Shown in pieces: positions 1 to 6,046 of a stretch of DNA of 11,147 nt; position 1 is the first letter of the stretch, and each line of letters opens with the position of its first letter. A program made the position numbers and the translations under genes. The DNA lies in assembly GCA_903944555.1 (NCBI GenBank), contig CAJASG010000610.1, positions 1 through 11,147 of the forward strand. Direction: 5' to 3'. Source of the DNA: an uncultured beta proteobacterium (lineage in GTDB: Bacteria > Pseudomonadota > Gammaproteobacteria > Burkholderiales > Burkholderiaceae_C). The notes under the pieces were generated by a model. The model worked only from the letters and a program-made list of their open reading frames with translations. It had not been told where the DNA came from and did not search any database.

Positions 1-460
1 AGGCGGCGCGGTCGCCCTGCACCAACTGCTGCGCCGCGCTCAGGGCGCAGTGCGCACCGGCCCGCGCCGCGACCCAGGTACCGGCGGTGAAGGGCGAGCC
101 CGCGTCATAGGAGTACAGCCCCATGCGGGCGGAGAAATTGTCCGGCTCGATGTCGGTGCGGAACGTGCGCGTGGGCCAGACCGACGGCAATATGTCTTTG
201 TCCACATTGGCTGGGTCCAGCGCCACCCACTGGTCCCAGGCAGTGGCCAGAAAGTTCAGGTAGCGCGGGCTGTGGATGCGGGCCAGTGCCGCGTCGTCAA
301 ACGAACCGGGCTGCTGCACGGTACCGAACTTGCGCCGGGTGAACTCGGCCAGCACATGGTCGGCGCGCGCCGGCACTTCAAAACACGGCACCAGTGCGCC
401 GCGGAACATTTCGACTTTGCCCTGGTGCTGGGCGTGGAGGTGGTTGTAGAAGGTGATCAT
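1..460 (-). CDS. HDAC-family protein, acetylpolyamine amidohydrolase-like (3' end off window)
   Basis: The 153 complete residues visible match the N-terminal part of bacterial class II histone-deacetylase-fold enzymes of the acetylpolyamine amidohydrolase group. These are cytoplasmic zinc hydrolases that remove acetyl groups from polyamines or similar amides. Recognisable blocks are MITFYNHLHAQHQGKVEMFR at the start, LVPCFEVPARADHVL, the IHSPRYLNFLATAWDQW block, the LPSVWPTRTFR block and YSYDAGSPFTAGTW. The zinc ligands and catalytic histidines lie further downstream in this family and are outside the window, so activity cannot be judged. The start is set by the family-typical N terminus; the ribosome-binding site is weak. 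It is transcribed divergently from the barrel-protein gene at 645. The family call is firm; the substrate is inference. Confidence 0.85.
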   Translation of the reverse strand, partial: MITFYNHLHAQHQGKVEMFRGALVPCFEVPARADHVLAEFTRRKFGTVQQPGSFDDAALARIHSPRYLNFLATAWDQWVALDPANVDKDILPSVWPTRTFRTDIEPDNFSARMGLYSYDAGSPFTAGTWVAARAGAHCALSAAQQLVQGDRAA

Positions 461-644
461 GGGCGCAAAGGTCTAAAAAATGGATGCCAAATGGGACTCT
501 AGCCCAATCGGGACGTGCGTCAGCAACTTCTTAATTCACTGCGGCCGGCGCTTGCTTATCTTTGTGTATTCGCAAAGCACTCTCTCCAATCAAAAAGTTG
601 AATGGGACGCTGACCGGTCTTTTCACTCATTGAGGGAGCAGCAA
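461..644. other. Divergent intergenic region
   Basis: This stretch separates the minus-strand HDAC-family gene from the plus-strand barrel gene. It looks richer in A and T than the flanking coding DNA and should hold both promoters. I could not pick a convincing -35/-10 pair on either strand. An open frame on the plus strand runs back through it to an ATG at 480, but the ribosome-binding site at 632-638 argues that translation starts at 645. Confidence 0.5.
632..638 (+). promoter_or_regulatory. Ribosome-binding site deciding the GTG start at 645
   Basis: GAGGGAG lies 6 nt before a GTG codon that is followed by a plausible signal peptide. The in-frame ATG at 480 has no comparable site. Confidence 0.6.
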
Positions 645-1274
645 GTGAAGCAATGCCATGCCGATTTTCTTAACGTTCAACGTCACATAGGTCTGCGGCA
701 ACTATTATTTGCATTTTTGATGGCGCTGTTGATGCGTCCCTTGCCCTCCTTCTGCGAGGAATTTGACTGGAGCATTGGCGCCTATGCCGGTCAGTACTAC
801 GATTCCGAACCCGCTGGCTGGACACAGGGGCGGGCCAACTACCTGGACCAGTACATGGTTGCGCTTACGGCAAGCAAAACTATTTGGCGCTCACAAACTC
901 TGCCCATGTCCGTGGAAATAGATGGAATGATCGGCCAGCAATCCGGCATCGCATCGTTGACGGAAATAGCGGTTGTCCCGGTGCTTCGCTGGAGCAGCTT
1001 TCCCTGGAGAGACAAACTGCAAACCGATCTTCGCTTGGGCCCGTTGGGCGTTTCGTACACCAGCAGCGTGAGTTCACTGGAACGCGGCACCCATGGCAGA
1101 GGCAGTCAAACACTGGGGTTCCTGATCATTGAGCTGGCTTTTTCACGCCCCAGCAAGCAATCGGACGAGTACTTTATGCGCTTGCACCACCGCTGCTCCG
1201 TCTACGACACCATCAACAACTACGGTGCCAACGGAGAAGACTATTTTGCATTTGGGTACCGACGCCGCTTTTGA
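645..1274 (+). CDS. Exported outer-membrane beta-barrel-like protein, distantly PagL/acyloxyacyl-hydrolase-like
   Basis: Starting from the GTG, the product is 209 aa. Residues 16-37 form a hydrophobic signal-peptide core (LRQLLFAFLMALLM), so export is likely. The mature part starts near EEFDWSIGAYAGQYY and shows alternating strand-like stretches. It ends RLHHRCS (179-185), then NNYGANGEDYFAFGYRRRF, with the terminal phenylalanine typical of outer-membrane barrels. The size and the histidine block near the C terminus recall the lipid A 3-O-deacylase (PagL) group. The PagL His-x-Ser motif is not cleanly present: the residue two after His182 is Cys184. I therefore call it a small barrel protein and leave enzymatic activity open. 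The PEP-CTERM gene follows on the same strand after 173 nt, with its own promoter. The next-best reading is a conserved protein of unknown function. Confidence 0.6.
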   Translation: MKQCHADFLNVQRHIGLRQLLFAFLMALLMRPLPSFCEEFDWSIGAYAGQYYDSEPAGWTQGRANYLDQYMVALTASKTIWRSQTLPMSVEIDGMIGQQSGIASLTEIAVVPVLRWSSFPWRDKLQTDLRLGPLGVSYTSSVSSLERGTHGRGSQTLGFLIIELAFSRPSKQSDEYFMRLHHRCSVYDTINNYGANGEDYFAFGYRRRF

Positions 1275-1376
1275 CACGATCGCCCCTTGGATCATTCGAG
1301 GATTTTGTCGGGTTTGTTTACACCGACCGCACGATTACCGCCCCAACGACGACCTGCCACCAGCGAACCATCGGTC

Positions 1377-1392
1377 TGGCATTGTTTATGCT
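1377..1392 (+). promoter_or_regulatory. Sigma-54 (-24/-12) promoter of the PEP-CTERM gene
   Basis: TGGCATTGTTTATGCT matches the sigma-54 consensus TGGCACG-N4-TTGCW. GG is at the -24 position (1378-1379) and GC at the -12 position (1390-1391), in exact register. Transcription would start near 1403, leaving a leader of about 45 nt before the ATG at 1448. Sigma-54 control with the PrsK/PrsR pair is an established theme for PEP-CTERM genes. The activator itself is not in this window. Confidence 0.65.
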
Positions 1393-1435
1393 TCCTCTGC
1401 GTTGCGCCAATCCGGCATGTCCATGGAATCTTGAG

Positions 1436-1440
1436 AAGGA
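1436..1440 (+). promoter_or_regulatory. Ribosome-binding site deciding the start at 1448
   Basis: AAGGA lies 7 nt before ATG 1448, which opens a textbook signal peptide. Upstream in-frame starts, such as the TTG at 1271, have no such site and lie upstream of the sigma-54 promoter. Confidence 0.75.
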
Positions 1441-1447
1441 GACCGAA

Positions 1448-2101
1448 ATGAAACGCCTTCATGCCTATTTGCTGGGTGCATTGCTCGGCCTGTCGATGGC
1501 TTCGAACAACGCGAGTGCCCAGGCTCTCAAGGTGGATACCCTGAGCGGCCAAACTCCTGGCCATCTCATTGGCTGCAACTACACCTTCAAAAATGGCAGC
1601 CCCTCCATCCCATGCCCTTCAAATTACGTGGCGGCGGACGGCATCGTGCGGTTTATCAAGCCCAACGCGCCTTTTGACAATATTGAATACTGGGACCTCA
1701 CCGCCGGAAAACCCTTGGCGGCATTTTTCAACCCGATCAATGTGCCCATTAACGACACACTGGTCGCGGGCACGCAGTACCCCATCCTTCGCGCCGGAAA
1801 CAACGTGCAGGTAGCGTCCTTTTTCGACGTCTTTTTCGAAATTAATCTCCCCTTGTTTGATGGTGCCAACCTGGAGCGGCCCGGTGCGTTCGACATCGGG
1901 GATACGCTGCAATTTCTCAACGGACTCAACACCGATGGCTTCGCTGGCATTTCGGTCCCCAACTACACAGGAACAGCCGTTGTCGTAGGCTTCGATATGG
2001 TCTCCATTCCTGAGCCCGCCAGCATTGCCTTGGTTGCCCTCGGTCTTTGTGGACTCGCATTGAGCAGACGCCGCCAGCAGCTTGGCGCGGCGGGTGCGTG
2101 A
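1448..2101 (+). CDS. PEP-CTERM sorting-signal protein
   Basis: This 217-aa secreted protein has a signal peptide at residues 1-24 (MKRLHAYLLGALLGLSMA, cleavage near ASA-Q). The C terminus carries a full PEP-CTERM signal: Pro-Glu-Pro at 188-190, a hydrophobic segment at about 191-206 and RRR at 207-209. In this system an exosortase recognises the signal in the inner membrane and processes the protein for the cell surface or extracellular matrix. The mature domain is Asn/Phe/Gly-rich and beta-strand-like, with two cysteines (C43, C56) that could form a disulfide; I do not recognise a specific domain. No exosortase or polysaccharide genes are nearby, so it is a dispersed substrate gene. A sigma-54 promoter lies directly upstream. 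The sorting call is strong; the role of the mature part is unknown. Confidence 0.9.
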   Translation: MKRLHAYLLGALLGLSMASNNASAQALKVDTLSGQTPGHLIGCNYTFKNGSPSIPCPSNYVAADGIVRFIKPNAPFDNIEYWDLTAGKPLAAFFNPINVPINDTLVAGTQYPILRAGNNVQVASFFDVFFEINLPLFDGANLERPGAFDIGDTLQFLNGLNTDGFAGISVPNYTGTAVVVGFDMVSIPEPASIALVALGLCGLALSRRRQQLGAAGA

Positions 2102-2171
2102 GGTCACCACCAAGAATGCAAACAAGAAAAGTGGCCACACCCCTCGCAGATACTGCGCAGCCAGCTCCTGT

Positions 2172-3539
2172 TTATATAGCAAACACCGGCACCACAACAC
2201 ACACCTCCAGCCCCGGCTGGGCGTTGCGCACGGTGAACGTGCCACCGTGCGCCAGCGCCACCAGCTTGCACAGGTACAGGCCCAGCCCCACACCGCCGCC
2301 TTCGCGGGTGCGGGCGGCGTCGGGCCGGTAAAAGGGTTGTGCCAGGTGGGGCAGTTGGTGTGGCGGCACGCCGGGGCCAAAGTCGCGCACGCGGATGCTC
2401 ACGGTGCCATCGTCTTGCCGGGTCACCTGGAGGGTAGGGGGCTGCGGAGCGCCCTCGCTGTGGCGCAGGGCGTTGTCCAGCAGGTTGCGCAGCAGCAGGC
2501 GCAAGCGGGTGCGGTCCAGCGCCATGGGCGGCAGGTCGGCGGGCAGTAGCAGCGTGACGGCGGGCGCGCCGTCCAGCCCGGCCACCACCTCGACCACCAG
2601 CGCGGCGATGTCGGTTGGCTCGCGGTTCAGTGCGGCATGCGGGCTGGCCAGGCGCTCGCTCTCCAGCAGGTCGGTGACCAGATCGCGCATCAGCGCCAAG
2701 TCGCGCAGCAGGGCTTCGCGGCTGGGCTGCAGCTCTGGGGTTTCGGGCAACAGCTCGGTGTTGAGGCGGGCGCGGGTCAGCGGGCTGCGCAGCTCGTGGC
2801 TGATGGCCAGCAGCAGCGTGCGTTTGGCCTCCAGCATCTGGTGGATGTCGGCACCCATGGTGTTGATGGTGGTGGCCAACTCGCCCAGTTCATCGGGATG
2901 GTGTGGGCGCTTGACCGCAATGGGCTGGACAAAATCTCCCGCGCCAAAGCGCTGCGCGCCGGCACGAATATCGTCCAGTGGACGTAACAACCGGCGTATG
3001 TACAAAAAGGCAAACAGGGTGAGCAGCAACAGGGCAGCCAGTGTGTAGCCCATCAGGCGTGAGCGGTGATCAAACGCGCCGTCGTCGATACCGAATTCGA
3101 TGCTATGGCCGTCTGCCGTGGTGCGCCTGAGCAAGCGGCTCCAGTCCTTGTCGCCACCCCAGCGCTCACGAAGCCAAGCGTCTTCGCTGCCAACCTGATC
3201 TCGTTGCCATTCTGGACGGGGCTGGTTGGGGTGCGACTGCCATTGCACCTGCGGGCCGTCGATGCGAATGGTAAGGGGCAGGCGTTGGGCAATAGCCCGC
3301 GCACGCTCCACGCTGGGGGGGCGATTCGGGTCAGGTGTGATTTCGGCAGCCAAATGGTCTACGTAGTCCATCAGCAACGGACGGGCGGCATCGCGCCAGC
3401 CAACGGCAAATGCTTTTTGCAGGCTGCTGACGAAGGTAAATGCCATGGCCCCGGCCAGCAGCAGAAACACCAGCACCAGTCGCACCTTGAGTGAATGCGC
3501 TACCGTATGGCGTACCCGCCTGTGCCATGGTTGTTTCAT
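2172..3539 (-). CDS. Two-component sensor histidine kinase (HAMP-HisKA-HATPase)
   Basis: This is a 455-aa inner-membrane sensor kinase. Transmembrane segments lie at about 20-40 and 163-181 and flank a periplasmic sensor region of about 120 residues. A HAMP linker follows at about 183-235. The dimerisation/phospho-acceptor motif is AISHELRSPLTR with His248. The ATP-binding domain shows the N box (RNLLDNALRHS, 351-361), the G1 box (DFGPGV, 386-391), an F-box-like FYRP and the G2 box (GGGVGLGLYL). All key residues are present, so it should be active. Its ATG overlaps the stop of the upstream response regulator by 4 nt (ATGA), implying translational coupling. Together with the Spy-like lipoprotein gene at the operon head it resembles Cpx/Rst-type envelope sensing. 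The actual signal is inference. Confidence 0.95.
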   Translation of the reverse strand: MKQPWHRRVRHTVAHSLKVRLVLVFLLLAGAMAFTFVSSLQKAFAVGWRDAARPLLMDYVDHLAAEITPDPNRPPSVERARAIAQRLPLTIRIDGPQVQWQSHPNQPRPEWQRDQVGSEDAWLRERWGGDKDWSRLLRRTTADGHSIEFGIDDGAFDHRSRLMGYTLAALLLLTLFAFLYIRRLLRPLDDIRAGAQRFGAGDFVQPIAVKRPHHPDELGELATTINTMGADIHQMLEAKRTLLLAISHELRSPLTRARLNTELLPETPELQPSREALLRDLALMRDLVTDLLESERLASPHAALNREPTDIAALVVEVVAGLDGAPAVTLLLPADLPPMALDRTRLRLLLRNLLDNALRHSEGAPQPPTLQVTRQDDGTVSIRVRDFGPGVPPHQLPHLAQPFYRPDAARTREGGGVGLGLYLCKLVALAHGGTFTVRNAQPGLEVCVVVPVFAI

Positions 3540-4234
3540 GGGGACAAGGGGCGCAAGGCCAAGGTATAACCCGCATTGCGCAGGGTTTTGATGCAGTCCA
3601 GCGGCTCCAGCTTTTTGCGCAGGCGGCTCACCACAATGTCCACTGCGCGGGTGTAGAGCTCGGCCTCATGGCCGCGCAACTGGTTGAGGATGTCATCGCG
3701 GCTGAACACCTTGCCGGCATTCAGCGCCAGCAAATACAGCAGGTCAAATTCGGTGCTGGTCAACTCCAGTGGCTCGCCCTGGCGGCGCACGCTGCGGGTG
3801 GCGGCGTCAATCTCCAGGCCGTCAAACACCAGATTGGTCGCAGTGCCAGACGCCGCGGTGGCGGCAGGTGCGGCCACGCGGCGGCGCAGCACGGTTTGCA
3901 GCCGGGCCACCAGCTCGCGTGGCTCAAAGGGTTTGGGCACGTAGTCGTCGGCGCCCAGCTCCAGCCCGACCACGCGGTCCATCACCTCGCCACGCGCGGT
4001 GAGCATGATGAGGGGGATGTCGCTTTCTTTGCGGATGGCGCGGCACAGGGCAAAGCCGTCCATCTCGGGCAGCATTACGTCCAGAATGGCGGCGTCCAGC
4101 CCGCCCTGGCGCAAACGCTCCAGGCCGGTGCTGGGGCGCAGGGCGCACTCCAGCGCCATGTCAAAACGCGCAAAGTAGGCCGCCAGGGGCGGGCCCAGTT
4201 GCGCGTCGTCGTCAATCAGCAGAATGCGGTGCAT
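3536..4234 (-). CDS. OmpR/PhoB-family response regulator
   Basis: This is a 232-aa cytoplasmic transcription factor. The receiver domain (1-115) has the acidic pocket IDDD (7-10), phospho-acceptor Asp52 in AILDVMLPEMDG, Thr79 in MLTARG and Lys101 in VPKPFEPREL. A short Ala-rich linker (120-131) leads to a winged-helix DNA-binding domain (132-228) with LTSTEFDLLYLLA, SRDDIL and the VDIVVSRLRKKL recognition-helix region. It is the partner of the kinase encoded next, with which it overlaps by 4 nt. The lipoprotein stop lies 11 nt upstream, so the three genes probably form one transcript. It most resembles the CpxR/RstA branch. Autoregulation of the operon is likely for this type but I found no convincing binding repeat. 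Confidence 0.95.
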   Translation of the reverse strand: MHRILLIDDDAQLGPPLAAYFARFDMALECALRPSTGLERLRQGGLDAAILDVMLPEMDGFALCRAIRKESDIPLIMLTARGEVMDRVVGLELGADDYVPKPFEPRELVARLQTVLRRRVAAPAATAASGTATNLVFDGLEIDAATRSVRRQGEPLELTSTEFDLLYLLALNAGKVFSRDDILNQLRGHEAELYTRAVDIVVSRLRKKLEPLDCIKTLRNAGYTLALRPLSP

Positions 4235-4245
4235 AGCACCCGACT

Positions 4246-4716
4246 TTACCCGCGCTTGAACCAGTGGCCGCGCCCTTCCATATAGTCACGCACCTTCTGT
4301 TGCTGCGCCGAATTCAGACTGTCATAAAAGTCGGCCAGCGCGGCGATCACCTCGGGGCTCTTGGCTTGCAGCGCGGTGGTTTTTTCGGTGATAAGGGTTT
4401 GGGCGCGGGCCTTGTCAAACTTATCTCCCGAAACCAGGGCTTTCATCTCGGTGCGCGGGTCTTTGGTTTGCCCAATGAGCGCTGTGCGCTGTTCATAGAG
4501 CTTGTCGCCCAACGTGGCCAGGCGCTTCTTTTGGTCGTCGTTCAAGTCCAGCTTGCTGGCAGCCTTGTCGACCATCTTGTCGCGCTTTTGCGCGTATTCA
4601 TCGGCACTCAGGCTGGTGCCAAATTCGTGGCTGCGGTGACCGCAGGCGGACAAACCGGCCACCAGCACGGTGACGCCAAAGAGGGCGATAAGTGAGCGTT
4701 TGATCCAGCGTTTCAT
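4246..4716 (-). CDS. Spy/CpxP-family periplasmic lipoprotein
   Basis: This 156-aa protein begins with a lipoprotein signal peptide: positively charged MKRWIKR, a hydrophobic core and lipobox LSAC with the lipidated cysteine at 25. The rest is charged and helical. Two LTxxQ-like motifs define the Spy/CpxP group: LNDDQKKRL (58-66) and LNSAQQQKVRDYM (134-146). Family members are periplasmic chaperones or stress sensors; CpxP restrains the kinase CpxA. Here the gene heads an operon with a response regulator and kinase, so a role as feedback inhibitor or stress-induced chaperone is a fair inference. Lipidation is unlike soluble Spy and CpxP. Gly and His after the cysteine lack the Asp+2 retention signal, so sorting to the outer membrane is expected. 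AGGA lies 9 nt before the ATG. Confidence 0.85.
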   Translation of the reverse strand: MKRWIKRSLIALFGVTVLVAGLSACGHRSHEFGTSLSADEYAQKRDKMVDKAASKLDLNDDQKKRLATLGDKLYEQRTALIGQTKDPRTEMKALVSGDKFDKARAQTLITEKTTALQAKSPEVIAALADFYDSLNSAQQQKVRDYMEGRGHWFKRG

Positions 4717-4776
4717 GACAGTAGTTCCTATTAAAAGAGTGTTGAACAGGACTGTGATGGTGCCGGCGCATGGTCG

Positions 4777-5160
4777 TTACGTCATCTCTGCGCTGTATCG
4801 GTTTGTTTCAGTTTGTTTCGAAGGGTGAACCACGCGCAGCACCGCGTTGGCATTCAGCGAGCTGATGGGAATACGGGTGTCGGCGGGGATTTTCCCGCTC
4901 ACTTGCAGCGCCATGTAGCGCTGGCAACACACCCGCAAAAAGCTGGAGAAGTTGGGGATATCACCCCGATGCTCCAGCAGTTCGTCGTACAGCTTGGACA
5001 GCAGTTGCGGCACGTTCATGCCGTCCCGGGTGCCAATCTCCTCGAGCGTGTCCCAAAACAGGTTTTCCAGTCGCACACTGGTGACCACACCGTGCAAACG
5101 GATGCTGCGCGTGGTGGCCTCATAACTTTGCGGGTTGGCACGAACGAATATCTGGCACAT
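4777..5160 (-). CDS. Ribbon-helix-helix domain protein (RHH_4 type)
   Basis: This small protein has 127 aa when started at the ATG behind the AAGGAG site. The segment from about residue 18 to 62 (TRSIRLHGVVTSVRLENLFW, then DTLEEIGTRDGM and LLSKLYDELLE) matches the ribbon-helix-helix family in which a beta strand with SVRLE is followed by two helices. A conserved-looking tail FSSFLRVCCQRYM follows. Such proteins are usually dimeric DNA-binding regulators, but members of this subgroup are mostly uncharacterised. It lies 60 nt before the Spy/two-component operon on the same strand, so read-through into that operon is possible. An in-frame ATG at 5202 would add 14 residues but has no good ribosome-binding site and would start inside the hairpin region. 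Its target is unknown. Confidence 0.75.
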   Translation of the reverse strand: MCQIFVRANPQSYEATTRSIRLHGVVTSVRLENLFWDTLEEIGTRDGMNVPQLLSKLYDELLEHRGDIPNFSSFLRVCCQRYMALQVSGKIPADTRIPISSLNANAVLRVVHPSKQTETNRYSAEMT

Positions 5161-5166
5161 GCGGGG

Positions 5167-5172
5167 CTCCTT
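5167..5172 (-). promoter_or_regulatory. Ribosome-binding site deciding the start at 5160
   Basis: AAGGAG on the minus strand lies 6 nt before the ATG at 5160-5158, favouring this start over the in-frame ATG 42 nt upstream. Confidence 0.75.
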
Positions 5173-5181
5173 CACATCGGG

Positions 5182-5215
5182 AAAAGCAGGGCCCCCAAGC
5201 ATAGGCGCGGGGCCC
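5182..5215 (-). terminator. Possible rho-independent terminator or attenuator after the DJ-1/PfpI gene
   Basis: Nine bases after the DJ-1 stop codon, the minus strand has GGGCCCC, a 13-nt loop, the perfectly complementary GGGGCCC, and then a short TTTT run. The stem is strong but the U-run is short. It could stop the upstream transcript or reduce read-through into the RHH gene. A nearby GCGGGG-C-CCCCGC palindrome (5207-5219) overlaps one arm. Confidence 0.4.
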
Positions 5216-5223
5216 CCGCATGG

Positions 5224-5805
5224 CTAGTGGGATATTTTGGTGCCCAGCAATGCCATGAATTGCGCGAGCCAGGCCGGGTGTGCAGGCCACGCCGGGGCGG
5301 TCACGAATTGGCCATCGGTCACTGCCGCATCAATCGCGATCTTGGCCCAGGTGGCGCCAGCCAGCTCCACCTCGGGGCGGCAGGCGGGGTAGGCGCTGAT
5401 GCGCTTGCCCCGGATGATGCCTGGCACGGCGGTCAGTATTTGCGCGCCATGGCACACCGCCGCAATGGGCTTGCCCGCGTGCGCAAACTCCTGGGTGATG
5501 GACAGCACACGCGCGTTGAGCCGCAAGTACTCCGGCCCACGCCCGCCGGGAATCAGCAAGGCATCGTAGTTGGCGGTGTTGACATCCGCAAAGTTGGCGT
5601 TCAGCGTGAAACGGTGGCCCGGCTTTTCGCTGTAGGTTTGCGAACCCTCAAAGTCATGGATCGCAGTCATCACGAAATCACCGGCACTTTTATCAGGGCA
5701 CACGGCATGCACCGTGTAGCCAACCGCCAGCAGGGTTTGAAACGGCACCATCGTTTCGTAGTCTTCGCAGTAGTCGCCGCACAGCATAAGAACTTTTTTG
5801 GACAT
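5224..5805 (-). CDS. DJ-1/PfpI family protein
   Basis: This 193-aa cytoplasmic protein has the DJ-1/PfpI glutamine-amidotransferase-like fold. It shows [15 protein letters not shown] near the N terminus with the likely acidic partner Glu14, [13 protein letters not shown] (83-95) and the nucleophile elbow [10 protein letters not shown] with Cys118 and His119. The C terminus [16 protein letters not shown] is typical of this subgroup. All expected catalytic positions are present. Family members act as proteases, chaperones, glyoxalases or deglycases in stress protection; which applies cannot be read from sequence. The ATG at 5805 is chosen because AGGAG lies exactly 6 nt upstream; the ATG at 5811 would overlap that site's spacing. 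It is divergent from the aldehyde dehydrogenase gene, and both fit handling of reactive aldehydes. Confidence 0.9.
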   Translation of the reverse strand: MSKKVLMLCGDYCEDYETMVPFQTLLAVGYTVHAVCPDKSAGDFVMTAIHDFEGSQTYSEKPGHRFTLNANFADVNTANYDALLIPGGRGPEYLRLNARVLSITQEFAHAGKPIAAVCHGAQILTAVPGIIRGKRISAYPACRPEVELAGATWAKIAIDAAVTDGQFVTAPAWPAHPAWLAQFMALLGTKISH

Positions 5806-5811
5806 GAACAT

Positions 5812-5816
5812 CTCCT
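5812..5816 (-). promoter_or_regulatory. Ribosome-binding site deciding the start at 5805
   Basis: AGGAG lies 6 nt before the ATG at 5805-5803. The alternative ATG at 5811-5809 directly abuts this site, leaving no spacer. Confidence 0.75.
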
Positions 5817-6035
5817 GAATGATTGAGGGTTCAGTTTAGAAAGGGGGCGCGAAATCAGGTAACAGCGCATTACTACCGGAATTGGTGTTTTCCCTAGCTT
5901 TTCGATCGTTTTGCGGTGACGGCGGCTTTTGGAGAGATGCCTCCAACCCGCATCCAAGAGTGCTTATTGCGCAGCAACACCCGTAAAATTGAACCGATCA
6001 GGCGGCGTCCAACGCCTTGCCTTGTTACTGAAATC
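5817..6035. other. Divergent intergenic region between DJ-1 and aldehyde dehydrogenase genes
   Basis: About 220 bases hold the outward promoters of both genes. On the plus strand a TAAAAT at about 5983 resembles a -10 box but has no good -35 at the right distance. On the minus strand a TAAACT near 5838 is equally weak. No tRNA, clear operator repeat or convincing small gene was found. Confidence 0.4.
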
Positions 6036-6046
6036 AGGAGTTCTCC

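Noticed and set aside
480..644. Upstream ATG extension of the barrel-protein gene
   Set aside because: It would bury the signal peptide behind 55 extra residues; the GTG at 645 has a good ribosome-binding site.
1271..1447. TTG start at 1271 for the PEP-CTERM gene, overlapping the barrel gene by 4 nt
   Set aside because: It would put the signal peptide internally and start upstream of the sigma-54 promoter; the ATG at 1448 has AAGGA at proper spacing.
2102..2171. Terminator between the convergent PEP-CTERM and kinase genes
   Set aside because: GTGGCCAC followed by T-rich sequence on the minus strand is a palindrome with no room for a loop; no other stem with a U-run was found.
3491..4285. 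A 264-codon open frame on the plus strand
   Set aside because: It is antisense to the response regulator, whose motifs are unmistakable.
4717..4776. Cpx-type GTAAA tandem box upstream of the Spy-like gene
   Set aside because: Only a single GTAA-like match and a loose GTTC/GAAC pair were seen; not enough to call an operator.
4813..5826. A 337-codon open frame on the plus strand
   Set aside because: It is antisense to the RHH and DJ-1 genes, has His/Gly/Gln-rich composition typical of a GC-rich shadow frame, and matches no family.
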